Both the position numbers and the translations under genes were made by a program. The notes under the pieces were generated by a model. That model was not told where the DNA came from, made no database searches, and saw only the letters and a program-made list of their open reading frames with translations. A stretch of DNA of 40,598 bases from Betaproteobacteria bacterium (lineage in GTDB: Bacteria; Pseudomonadota; Gammaproteobacteria; Burkholderiales; Burkholderiaceae_C): contig JABCYW010000045.1 in NCBI GenBank assembly GCA_013289985.1, positions 1 to 40,598 on the forward strand, written 5' to 3'. Positions within the stretch are counted from its first letter, which is position 1. Each line of letters begins with the position of its first letter. Below are positions 1 through 7,744 of this stretch, piece by piece.

Positions 1-458
1 TAGCAGAGGTGCAGGACGACATCGATTACATCGAGGTCGCCTCCAGCATCGCCTCGCGCAGTGCCGGACCGGCCACGCGAGCCAACCTCGACGAGTACAT
101 CGAGACGACGGAACAGGCGTTGATCAAGTTCAGCCGTGCGCGCCAGGCGAAGGCCATCCTGATCCTGAATCCCGCGCGTCCGCCGATCGACATGCAGACA
201 ACCATCTACGCCAAGGTGCGCAATCCAGACTTGGCCGCCATCCGCGCGTCAGTCGACCGCATGATGGCGCGCATCATGGCCTACGTCCCTGGCTACCAGC
301 TGACCGTTCCGCCCACCATCGAGGACGGGCGCATCATGACGACCGTCAAGGTGCTCGGCAACGGAGACTACCTGCCGCGGTATGCGGGCAATCTCGACAT
401 CATCAACTGTGCCGCGATCGGCATCGCCGAGACCATCGCCCGCCAGGGCAGGGAGTGA
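1..458 (+). CDS. Acetaldehyde dehydrogenase (acylating), C-terminal part
   Basis: The reading frame is open to the left edge, so only about the last 152 residues are present and the true start lies outside the window. The visible part matches the C-terminal half of the DmpF/MhpF/BphJ family, which oxidises acetaldehyde to acetyl-CoA with NAD+ and CoA. Recognisable stretches are ATRANLDEYIETTEQAL, the AKAILILNPARPPI segment and a C-terminal VLGNGDYLPRYAGNLDI. The catalytic cysteine and the nucleotide fold are in the missing N-terminal half and cannot be checked. The gene abuts the aldolase that normally forms a channelling complex with this enzyme. The other genes in view are glycan genes rather than meta-cleavage catabolic genes, so its product may feed a sugar precursor; that is inference. 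Confidence 0.88.
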   Translation, partial: AEVQDDIDYIEVASSIASRSAGPATRANLDEYIETTEQALIKFSRARQAKAILILNPARPPIDMQTTIYAKVRNPDLAAIRASVDRMMARIMAYVPGYQLTVPPTIEDGRIMTTVKVLGNGDYLPRYAGNLDIINCAAIGIAETIARQGRE

Positions 459-463
459 CCGAC

Positions 464-1495
464 ATGACCAAGCGAATCGTCATCAGCGACCCGACATTGC
501 GCGACGGCAACCACGCGGTGCGTCACCAGATCACGCAGGAGAACTTCGCGGCCTACTGCGCCGCCGCCGATCGCGCCGGCGTGCCCATCGTCGAAGTGGG
601 CCACGGTAACGGGCTGGGCGCCTCATCGATGCTCGTCGGCGAGTGCCTGCTGAGCGACGAGACGATCCTGCGCACCGCGCGCGAGAACCTCACGCGGTCC
701 AAGATGGCGATCCATGCCATCCCGGGCTTCTGCACCATCCAACGCCACCTCACGATGGCGGTCGAGCTCGGCGTCGACGTGATCCGCGTCGCCTCACATT
801 GCACCGAGGCCGACATCACGCAACGCCACATCGACTTCGCGCGCAAGAGCGGCAAGGAGGTCTATGGCGTGCTGATGATGAGCCACATGGCCACGCCGGA
901 GGTGCTCGCCGACGAGGCCCGCAAGATGGAAGCCTATGGCGCCGAGGCCCTGGTCATCATGGATTCGGCCGGCTCCTACCTGCCGGCCGAAGTGACACGG
1001 CGAATCAGCACTCTGGTCGACTCGCTGGGCATCCCGGTCGGCTTCCATGCGCACAACAACCTGGGCATGGGCGTCGCCAATTCGGTGGCCGCCGTCGAGG
1101 CCGGGGCGACCATCATCGATGGCAGCGCGCGCGGCTTCGGTGCGGGCGCGGGCAACGCGCAACTCGAGGTGCTGGTGGCCGTGTTCAAGCAGATGGGTTG
1201 GGAGACCGGCATCGACCTCTACAAGATGCTCGACGCCGCGGATCTGGCCGAGGCGCAGATGGTCAAGTCGATGCCCTACATCTCGTCGACGAGCATCGTC
1301 AGCGGCATGTCCGGGGTGTTCTCCGGCTTCATCAAGCAGGTCAATCGCATCGGCGCCGAGCACGGCATCGACCCGCGAGACATCTTCTTCGAGCTGGGGC
1401 GCCGCAATGCGGTAGCGGGACAGGAGAGCCTCATTCTCGAGGTGGCGCTGCAGCTGAAGTCGGCCCGGGCAGTGGCGGGAGACATCCATGGTTGA
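464..1495 (+). CDS. 4-hydroxy-2-oxovalerate aldolase family protein
   Basis: A DRE-TIM metallolyase of 343 residues, the normal length for DmpG/MhpE/BphI aldolases, which cleave 4-hydroxy-2-oxoacids to pyruvate and an aldehyde. The N-terminal DPTLRDGNHAVRHQ carries the catalytic Arg-Asp and His, and FHAHNN supplies the metal-binding H195/H197. SHCTEADI, MMSHMATPEVLA and GAGAGNAQLEV are further family blocks. Catabolic members read GYAGVYSSF near the C-terminus; here it is GMSGVFSGF, so the active-site tyrosine appears to be phenylalanine. I chose ATG 464 because AGGGAG lies about 9 bases upstream; a GTG at 455 overlapping the previous stop is the alternative. The pair with the preceding dehydrogenase is conserved, but the true substrate in this glycan locus is unknown. 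Confidence 0.9.
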   Translation: MTKRIVISDPTLRDGNHAVRHQITQENFAAYCAAADRAGVPIVEVGHGNGLGASSMLVGECLLSDETILRTARENLTRSKMAIHAIPGFCTIQRHLTMAVELGVDVIRVASHCTEADITQRHIDFARKSGKEVYGVLMMSHMATPEVLADEARKMEAYGAEALVIMDSAGSYLPAEVTRRISTLVDSLGIPVGFHAHNNLGMGVANSVAAVEAGATIIDGSARGFGAGAGNAQLEVLVAVFKQMGWETGIDLYKMLDAADLAEAQMVKSMPYISSTSIVSGMSGVFSGFIKQVNRIGAEHGIDPRDIFFELGRRNAVAGQESLILEVALQLKSARAVAGDIHG

Positions 1496-2576
1496 CCGCC
1501 CACAAACCGCCCTTCGCGAGGACTGCCACGCGGCGCTCGGAGCGTTGCCCGGCCTGGCGGCGCGCCTGTCGGGCCATCGCATCGCCGTCGTCGGCGGCAC
1601 GGGCTTCGTGGGCACGTGGCTCGCCGAAACCGTCGCGGCGCTCAACGACGACCTCGGTTGCCGCGTCCGCGTGGACCTGCTGGCGCGCGGCGTTTCCGCG
1701 TGGTCGGCGGCGCACCCGCATCTCGTGCGTGACGGCATCGGCGTGCGGGCCGTGGATGCGCGCTCGCCGTTCGAAATGGCGCGCGACACCACGCTGGTTC
1801 TCTTCGCCGCGGGCAACGCCGACCCGCGGATGCACGCCTCGGATCCAGCCCAGGTCTTCCAGACCGGCGTCCACGGCATCGGACACGCGCTGGCGGCGGC
1901 GGCGCGGCTCGAGTCGCTGCATCGCTTCGTCAACGTCAGCTCGGGCCTGGTGCTCGGCGGCGCGCCGACCGACCGGGCGCTGGGCGAGACGGACATCGGC
2001 GCGCTGGATTTCACGCGCTTCCACAACGTGTACGCCGAGTCGCGCCGCGCAGCGGAGAGCCTGGTAGTGGCCTTCGCGGGCCAATACCGCATCCCGGCCA
2101 GCACGGCGCGCGCATTCACGTTCGTCGGCCCGTACCAGGCACTCGATGCCCCCTGGGCACTCAACAACTTCATGCGCGACGCCCTCGCGGGCAACGACAT
2201 CCGCATCCATCGCAACGGAACGACGCGCCGGAGCTACCTGTATGGCAGCGATGTCGCGGCCTGGTTGCTGAAGGCGTTGCTGGACGGGGCCGATGGCGAG
2301 GTCTACAACCTGGGTGGCGAGGAGCCGTTCAGCCATTCGGATGCGGCGGCCCAGGTCGCCGAATTGACCGCGCCGTCGCCGCGGCTCATGCACATGAGCC
2401 AGCCGGGCTCGGACGGACGGGCGCACGATTTCTTCCCGGACCTGCGCCACGCAAGGCAACGCCTCGGGGTGAAGGTGACGGTGCCGGTTCGCGCGGCGAT
2501 CGAGCGCACGCTGCGATGGCATGCCGGCCGGCTGGGCCTGCTTCGGCGCCTGCGCGACGACTCCGCCAAGCCATGA
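1488..2576 (+). CDS. NAD-dependent epimerase/dehydratase (extended SDR) with YxxxR
   Basis: A 362-residue extended short-chain dehydrogenase/reductase, the family that epimerises, dehydrates or reduces nucleotide sugars. The Rossmann motif VVGGTGFVG sits near residue 35. VNVSSG marks the strand with the usual catalytic serine. The expected YxxxK reads Y182-A-E-S-R186, so the lysine that normally lowers the tyrosine pKa and binds the nicotinamide ribose is arginine. SYLYGSDVAAWLLKAL and VYNLGGEEPFSH are typical sugar-epimerase C-terminal blocks. It overlaps the aldolase by 8 bases, and GGGAG lies about 8 bases before the ATG, so the two are probably co-translated. Its substrate is not predictable from sequence. 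Arginine could preserve the charge, so loss of activity should not be assumed. Confidence 0.85.
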   Translation: MVDRPQTALREDCHAALGALPGLAARLSGHRIAVVGGTGFVGTWLAETVAALNDDLGCRVRVDLLARGVSAWSAAHPHLVRDGIGVRAVDARSPFEMARDTTLVLFAAGNADPRMHASDPAQVFQTGVHGIGHALAAAARLESLHRFVNVSSGLVLGGAPTDRALGETDIGALDFTRFHNVYAESRRAAESLVVAFAGQYRIPASTARAFTFVGPYQALDAPWALNNFMRDALAGNDIRIHRNGTTRRSYLYGSDVAAWLLKALLDGADGEVYNLGGEEPFSHSDAAAQVAELTAPSPRLMHMSQPGSDGRAHDFFPDLRHARQRLGVKVTVPVRAAIERTLRWHAGRLGLLRRLRDDSAKP

Positions 2577-3490
2577 CTGCGCAAGCCGCAGCCTCCGGCA
2601 CGCTGCTTGGAATCGCCGTTCCCTCGTACAAGCGCCCCGACCTGCTGGCGCGCCTGCTTGATTCGATCGACGCGCACTGGCCTGTCGTGGTGAGCGACAA
2701 CGGCGCGTACCTGGACGAGGCATTCAAGGCTCGCCATCCCTCGGTGGGCTTCGTCGTCCAGCCGCAGGTGGTGTCCCCGGCGAGCAACTGGAACCGGGCT
2801 GCACAGGCGATCGATGCCGACTGGATCGTGATGCCCGGCGACGACGACCTCTACTACCCGTCGTCGTTCGCGATCATCGAGCAGGCCATCCGCGCCAATC
2901 CCGACGCGGCCATCTTCTTCTTCGGGCACCACATCATCGACGAGTGCGACCGGATCACCGGTACCTGGCAGCCGCCCGCGCTTGCGCTCGCGTCCCCCGA
3001 GGGCTTCGAGCGCGTGCGACTGGGCGTGCCCGCGCGTCCGCCGGGCATCGTGTTCCGGCGCGAGGTCTTCGAGCGCCTCCGCGGTTTTGGCGAGGAGTTC
3101 AAGGTCACCGCGAGCGACAACGATTTCTACCAGCGCGCCACGCTCCTGGGCCAGACGGTGTTCGTGCCCGACGTAGTCTGCGGCTATCGGGTCTGGAGCT
3201 CGGGCTCGACCGCGCAGGCGATCGCCTCGCGCGAGTGGCTCGACGATGTCGACTTGTGGAGCAGCCGCGTGCAGGCGTTCGCCGCGACCGACGCCGGCTA
3301 TCGCTATCCCGACTCCCTGCGCGACGAGGTCTACATGGCCAACCTGCGTGCAGGCGTGAGGGCCGCGAAGATCAGCCGCGGCTGGGCGGCGGGATGGCGC
3401 CATGCGGCCCGCGCGCGATATCCCTGGCGCGCCTCGCCGGTCTCGCAATTCAAGCTGCTCGCGCAACTGATGTTGCCGGCCCGGCCATGA
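2573..3490 (+). CDS. Glycosyltransferase family 2
   Basis: A 305-residue GT-A fold inverting glycosyltransferase. The N-terminus has the family signature GIAVPSYKRPDLLARLLDSI. WIVMPGDDDLYYPSS contains the acidic DxD motif that coordinates the divalent metal and nucleotide sugar. FKVTASDNDFYQRA follows, where the catalytic base is usually found. No membrane segment is apparent, so it probably works on the cytoplasmic face on a lipid-linked acceptor. ATG 2573 overlaps the previous stop as ATGA, which fits translational coupling and is preferred over an upstream in-frame ATG at 2516 lying wholly inside the SDR gene. The donor sugar and linkage cannot be told from sequence. Confidence 0.88.
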   Translation: MTAQAAASGTLLGIAVPSYKRPDLLARLLDSIDAHWPVVVSDNGAYLDEAFKARHPSVGFVVQPQVVSPASNWNRAAQAIDADWIVMPGDDDLYYPSSFAIIEQAIRANPDAAIFFFGHHIIDECDRITGTWQPPALALASPEGFERVRLGVPARPPGIVFRREVFERLRGFGEEFKVTASDNDFYQRATLLGQTVFVPDVVCGYRVWSSGSTAQAIASREWLDDVDLWSSRVQAFAATDAGYRYPDSLRDEVYMANLRAGVRAAKISRGWAAGWRHAARARYPWRASPVSQFKLLAQLMLPARP

Positions 3491-4794
3491 GCGTGTCGCG
3501 CGAGACGCTGGCCTCGCTCTCCTACAAGCTAGGCACCATCGGCTGCACGTTCTTCAGCGTGGCGCTGCTGGTGCACCACATGGGGCCGACGTCCTACGGC
3601 GCGTGGGCGACGCTCGTCTCCGCGTTGGTGTGGATCCAGCTGTCGGATCTGGGCATCGGCATCGTGGTGCGCAACCGCGTCGCTGCCGACCGCTCGGATC
3701 CGGCGCTCGCCCAGATCGTCGCCACGGCGATCACCCTGACTGGCGTGATCGCGCTCGTGTTCATCGTCGCGTACGCGGTGGCGTGGCGTCACGTATCCGT
3801 GGCGCGCGACTATCCGCTGGAATCGGCGCTCCTGTACGTCTCGGCGTTCCTGATGCTGCCCACCGGCGTGGGCACGAACATCCTGCAGGGACTCGGCATG
3901 ACGCGGGTCACCTTCAAGGCGGCGTTCTTGCAGACGGTGCTGTGGGTGGCGTTCGTCGCCTGCCTGGGGCAACGCCCCGCGATGCTGCCGCTGGCGGTGG
4001 GTTTCTCGACGCTCTGGGCCGGCGTCTGCCTCTTCCAGATGCGGCTCGCGCTGCGCGAGACCGGCCTGGCCAACGCGGTGTTCCTGGCGCGACTCGTGAA
4101 CGTGCGGCCGTCGCGCGACGTGATGACGATGATGCGGATCGGCGCGGCGTTCTTCATTCTGCAGATGACCAGCCTGGTGCTGTTCAACCTGGGAACGTAC
4201 CTGTCCTACGACTACTTCTCGCCGGCCGCCGCGGCGCGCTACGACATCCTCAACAAGGTCTACCAGATCCCGCTGACCCTGTTCAACGTGGTCATCGTCG
4301 TGGCCTGGTCGCGCATCACGCGCGACGCGCAGGCGCGCGACGCCCACGGTCTGCACCGCATCCAGGTGGGGTTGCTCGCAGTGGCCGTCGCGGGCGCAGC
4401 CGCGTTGTTCCTCGTTTCGGGCTTCGTGGTGCGCCCCTTTGTCTCGGTCTACAGTCATGGCCAGATCGAGGTGTCCGGGAAAGACGTGATGGCGTTCTCG
4501 ATCCTGGTCGCCATCCAGTTGGTGGCCTATGTTGGCGCGGTCTTCATGAACGCCACCGAGCGGCTGCGTATCCAGTTGCTGTTCGCGCTCGCTTCCGCCG
4601 CAGCCTTCGTCCCCGTGTTCCTGGCGCTGCGATCCGCGGGCTTCGACGTGGCCTCCGTGCCGCTGGCCACCGGGCTGGTCATGCTCCCCGGCGGGCTCTG
4701 GTTCAATGTCCATGTCCGCCGCCACATCATTCGCCCGCTGCGGTCGCCGGCCGGGCCGGTCGATGCGCCGCCCGCCGCGGCGCTCCATTCCTGA
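3487..4794 (+). CDS. Wzx-type polysaccharide flippase
   Basis: A 435-residue integral membrane protein with the even spacing of about 12 hydrophobic segments seen in the Wzx/polysaccharide transporter family, which moves undecaprenyl-diphosphate-linked repeat units across the inner membrane. The N-terminus LSYKLGTIGCTFFSVALLV followed by GPTSYGAWATLVSALVW is typical of the family. LGIGIVVRNRVA continues the first transmembrane pair. The ATG overlaps the glycosyltransferase stop by 4 bases. A flippase together with the OPX and Wzz genes downstream points to a Wzx/Wzy-dependent pathway. No Wzy polymerase is seen in the window and it may lie upstream. Substrate specificity cannot be assigned. 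Confidence 0.85.
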   Translation: MSVSRETLASLSYKLGTIGCTFFSVALLVHHMGPTSYGAWATLVSALVWIQLSDLGIGIVVRNRVAADRSDPALAQIVATAITLTGVIALVFIVAYAVAWRHVSVARDYPLESALLYVSAFLMLPTGVGTNILQGLGMTRVTFKAAFLQTVLWVAFVACLGQRPAMLPLAVGFSTLWAGVCLFQMRLALRETGLANAVFLARLVNVRPSRDVMTMMRIGAAFFILQMTSLVLFNLGTYLSYDYFSPAAAARYDILNKVYQIPLTLFNVVIVVAWSRITRDAQARDAHGLHRIQVGLLAVAVAGAAALFLVSGFVVRPFVSVYSHGQIEVSGKDVMAFSILVAIQLVAYVGAVFMNATERLRIQLLFALASAAAFVPVFLALRSAGFDVASVPLATGLVMLPGGLWFNVHVRRHIIRPLRSPAGPVDAPPAAALHS

Positions 4795-4805
4795 AGGCCT
4801 TGTCG

Positions 4806-5513
4806 ATGGCTGAACCGATTCGCGCCCTCGTGCGATCACTGCTTCCGTTCGCGCTGCGCTCCAGGCTCGCGCGTGCGTTCGGGAGCCGCAACCCGCGTGA
4901 CCTCGCTGGTCGGATCGGAGCCGGCGGGCTGCATGCCTACGTCGCCCGCGGCGTCACCGCGCGCCGCTGGCGCCACGTCAGCATCGGTGCGGGCGCCCAG
5001 GTCGAACGCGGTACGCACTTCCACTGCAACGACGAAGGACCCGGCAAGCGCATTGTGATCGGCGAGCGCTGCTTCGTGGGGCAGCACTGCTTCTTCTCAG
5101 CGGGCGAGAGCATCGTTGTGCGCCGCGACGCGGTGATCGGCGCGTCCTGCAATTTCCTGGCGGCCGGGCATCTCTACGACGACCCCACCTGCACCGTCGC
5201 CCGAGCCGCGGTCACCTCGTATGGCCCGATGATTCTGGGCGTGAACACCTGGACCGGCGTGGGCACCACCGTGCTGGGTGGCGTCGAGATCGGGTTCGGC
5301 TCGATCGTTGCCGCAGGCTCGTTGCTGCGCATGTCGTTGCCGCCGCTGTGCCTTGCAGCGGGTCATCCGGCACGGATCATTCGCATCTACGACTGGCCGT
5401 CCAAAGCCTGGGTGACGCTCCCCACGGACGAGCCCGCGCGCGAGACCGCTTTGCACCGACACATGCAAAACCTCCCGAGCGAGGCCGCCTACCTTGAGGC
5501 TCTGCGACATTGA
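4806..5513 (+). CDS. Hexapeptide-repeat acyltransferase (left-handed beta-helix)
   Basis: A 235-residue protein of the LbH acyltransferase family (WbbJ/maltose O-acetyltransferase-like), which O- or N-acetylates sugars from acetyl-CoA. Hexapeptide turns are visible in VSIGAGAQVERG, IVIGERCFVGQHCFF, AVIGASCNFLA, TVLGGVEIGFGSIVAAGSLL and the closing GHPARIIRIYDW. FLAAGHLYDDP holds a histidine where this family usually has its catalytic one. ATG 4806 is 11 bases after the flippase stop. It probably decorates the repeat unit with an acetyl group. The exact sugar is unknown, and other acyl donors are possible. Confidence 0.82.
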   Translation: MAEPIRALVRSLLPFALRSRLARAFGSRNPRDLAGRIGAGGLHAYVARGVTARRWRHVSIGAGAQVERGTHFHCNDEGPGKRIVIGERCFVGQHCFFSAGESIVVRRDAVIGASCNFLAAGHLYDDPTCTVARAAVTSYGPMILGVNTWTGVGTTVLGGVEIGFGSIVAAGSLLRMSLPPLCLAAGHPARIIRIYDWPSKAWVTLPTDEPARETALHRHMQNLPSEAAYLEALRH

Positions 5514-5552
5514 AGTCGCCCCGATCGGATGAATTGAAGACAAAGGAACTCC

Positions 5553-6533
5553 ATGCAAACCCAAACTGATATCGAGAAGACCGGCAGGCCAATCGCGCTG
5601 GTGCTTGGCGCCGCTGGCTTCATCGGGCGGCGCGTAGCGCGTGAGATGGAGAGGAATGGATTCGCGGTGCGCGGAATCGGCCATGGAAACTGGCAGGCTG
5701 AAGAACGCCAGCGCTGGGGGTTGTCGGCTTGGTTCGATGCTGACATCACACTGGAGTCGCTGCGCCAGGCGGCGGACGGCGAACGCATCGCGGCGGTGCT
5801 GCACTGTGCCGGCAGCGGAGCGGTCTCTTTCTCGTATGCGCAGCCGATGCAGGACTATCAAAGATCGGTGGACAGTACGCTCGCCATGCTCGAGTTCGTG
5901 CGCTGCCGCGGCGACGCAGCCCCGCGCGTCGTCATGGCGTCCAGCGCCGCGGTCTACGGCGACCAGGGTGACATCGACATCGACGAAAGCGCGGTGCGCT
6001 CGCCGATCTCGCCATACGGCTTCCACAAGATGACCGCCGAGACTTTGTGCGATTCATACAGTCGGTTCTTCGGGGTCACCGCAAGCAGCGTGCGCCTGTT
6101 CTCGGTCTATGGCGAGGGCTTGCGCAAGCAGTTGCTCTGGGACGCGCTCAACAAGTTCAAGCGCAACGAGTTCAGCTTCTTCGGCACTGGGCACGAATTG
6201 CGGGACTGGATCCATGTGGATGATGCGGCCCGCCTGCTGGCGGCGGCGGCAACTGCGGAGCAGCCGCGTTTCGCTGTCTACAACGGCGGGCACGAGAAGG
6301 CAACTACGCGTGAGGTCTTGACGGCGCTGGCAGGACTGGCGCTGGCATCCGGCGAGGTCAATTTTTCGGGCGAGACGCACACTGGCAACCCTCATCGATT
6401 GACCGCCAGTTGCTTCCGTGCCCGCCAATTGCTGGGTTGGACACCGCAGGTAGCCCTGGCGCAAGGTCTTCGACGCTATGTCGATTGGTATTCGGACATG
6501 GCGCGGGAACCGCGATTCGAGGGGCGCCTGTGA
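5553..6533 (+). CDS. NAD-dependent epimerase/dehydratase (UDP-sugar SDR)
   Basis: A 326-residue extended SDR of the GalE/RfbB type. LVLGAAGFIGRRVA near residue 20 is the NAD-binding glycine motif. VVMASSAAVYG gives the catalytic serine block. The tetrad tyrosine and lysine are intact in Y155-G-F-H-K159. SVRLFSVYGEGLRKQLLWD and RDWIHVDDAARLL are standard sugar-nucleotide epimerase/dehydratase motifs. AAAGGAAC lies shortly before the ATG as a ribosome site, after a 39-base gap from the acyltransferase. It contrasts with the first SDR of this locus, whose lysine is replaced. It could be a 4-epimerase, a 4,6-dehydratase or a 4-reductase; sequence alone does not decide. Confidence 0.85.
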   Translation: MQTQTDIEKTGRPIALVLGAAGFIGRRVAREMERNGFAVRGIGHGNWQAEERQRWGLSAWFDADITLESLRQAADGERIAAVLHCAGSGAVSFSYAQPMQDYQRSVDSTLAMLEFVRCRGDAAPRVVMASSAAVYGDQGDIDIDESAVRSPISPYGFHKMTAETLCDSYSRFFGVTASSVRLFSVYGEGLRKQLLWDALNKFKRNEFSFFGTGHELRDWIHVDDAARLLAAAATAEQPRFAVYNGGHEKATTREVLTALAGLALASGEVNFSGETHTGNPHRLTASCFRARQLLGWTPQVALAQGLRRYVDWYSDMAREPRFEGRL

Positions 6534-7699
6534 CCATTCGCGTGGCCATTGCCTACAACTTCAACGATGGCGACTGGCTTGGCGGCCGGAACTACTACGG
6601 TAGCCTGCTCACCGCGTTCGCCGCCGTGGCGCCGAAGGACATCGAACTCGTGCTGGTCATCGGCGAGACGACGCAGACGTCGCTGCCGGAGGCCTTTCCG
6701 TGGCTGGAGGTGCTGCGAACACCCCTGATGAGCCGGATGCATCCGTCATGGCTGCTGCGCCAGTTCACCTTGCGCGTGCTCGACTCGGATCCCTTGCTCG
6801 AGCGCTACCTGGTGCGCCGCCGCATCGACATCCTCACCCACTCGATGCACCTTGGGGCCCGCAGCCGCGTCCCGGCGCTGCCCTGGTTGTGCGACTTCCA
6901 GTTCATGCACCTGCCGGAATACTGGGAGCCGAAGCAGATCCGCTGGTCCGAGCGGCGCTATGAAGCGGCCTGTCGCCAGGGCACCGGCATCGTCGTCAGC
7001 AGCCAGGATGCGCTGGCGGATCTCGAGCGCTTCGCGCCGTGGTGCACGCTGCCGAAACATGTGCTGCGCTTCGTCTCCAATCCGGTGTCGTTCGACCGAT
7101 TGCCGGCGCGCGACGAACTCCTGGGCCGCCTGGGGCTGCCGAGCAGCTATTTCTATCTGCCCAACCAGTTCTGGAGCAACAAGAACCACCGCCTTGCAAT
7201 CGACGCGCTGGCGCTGCTCAAGGCGCAAGGCGTGGATGCCACGATCGCCTGCACCGGCAAGACCTTCGATGGACGCAAGCCGCAGTTCTTCGAGGAGCTG
7301 ATGGCGTACTGCCGCCAGCGCGGCGTCGAGGATCGGTTCAGGGTGCTGGGCATCGTGCCCTATGTCGACCTGCAAGGCCTGATGGCCTACGCTTGTGGAG
7401 TGATCAATCCGTCGCGCTTCGAAGGATGGAGCACGACCGTCGAGGAGGCCAAGACCTTCCATCAGCGGCTGCTGCTCTCGGACCTGCCCGTCCATCGCGA
7501 GCAGGCGCCGCGCTTCGGCCGCTTCTTCTCGCCTGACGACCCGGCGGCGCTCGCCGCTCACATGCGCGATTGCCTGGACGAAGGCCCGCGCCCGATCGAC
7601 ACCGCGGCCATTGCAGCCGACTACGACGTGCGCCTGAAGACCTTCGGGCAGTGCTTCGTCGACATGCTGCGCGGCGTGCAGGCGACGCCGCCTTCCTGA
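6530..7699 (+). CDS. Glycosyltransferase family 4
   Basis: A 389-residue GT-B fold retaining glycosyltransferase. The C-terminal Glycos_transf_1 domain is shown by YLPNQFWSNKNHRLAIDAL, the ACTGK strand, and VINPSRFEGWSTTVEEAK, which contains the E-x7-E signature that binds the donor nucleotide sugar. The N-terminal half, with LGGRNYYGSLLTAF, is the acceptor domain. GTG 6530 overlaps the previous TGA as GTGA and is the first start after the epimerase; no ATG fits as well. It is the last gene of the + strand polysaccharide run and converges on the Wzz gene. Acceptor and donor are unknown. Confidence 0.87.
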   Translation: MTIRVAIAYNFNDGDWLGGRNYYGSLLTAFAAVAPKDIELVLVIGETTQTSLPEAFPWLEVLRTPLMSRMHPSWLLRQFTLRVLDSDPLLERYLVRRRIDILTHSMHLGARSRVPALPWLCDFQFMHLPEYWEPKQIRWSERRYEAACRQGTGIVVSSQDALADLERFAPWCTLPKHVLRFVSNPVSFDRLPARDELLGRLGLPSSYFYLPNQFWSNKNHRLAIDALALLKAQGVDATIACTGKTFDGRKPQFFEELMAYCRQRGVEDRFRVLGIVPYVDLQGLMAYACGVINPSRFEGWSTTVEEAKTFHQRLLLSDLPVHREQAPRFGRFFSPDDPAALAAHMRDCLDEGPRPIDTAAIAADYDVRLKTFGQCFVDMLRGVQATPPS

Positions 7700-7710
7700 G
7701 CGACTGGAGG

Positions 7711-7735
7711 CGCCGGACGACGTGGCGGTCCGGCG
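7711..7735. terminator. Hairpin between convergent GT4 and Wzz genes
   Basis: CGCCGGAC (7711-7718) pairs perfectly with GTCCGGCG (7728-7735) across a 9-base loop. It lies in the 45-base gap between two convergent stops and so could end transcripts from both strands. There is no T-run on either side, so rho-independent termination is uncertain. Confidence 0.4.
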
Positions 7736-7744
7736 GCCAGGGCT

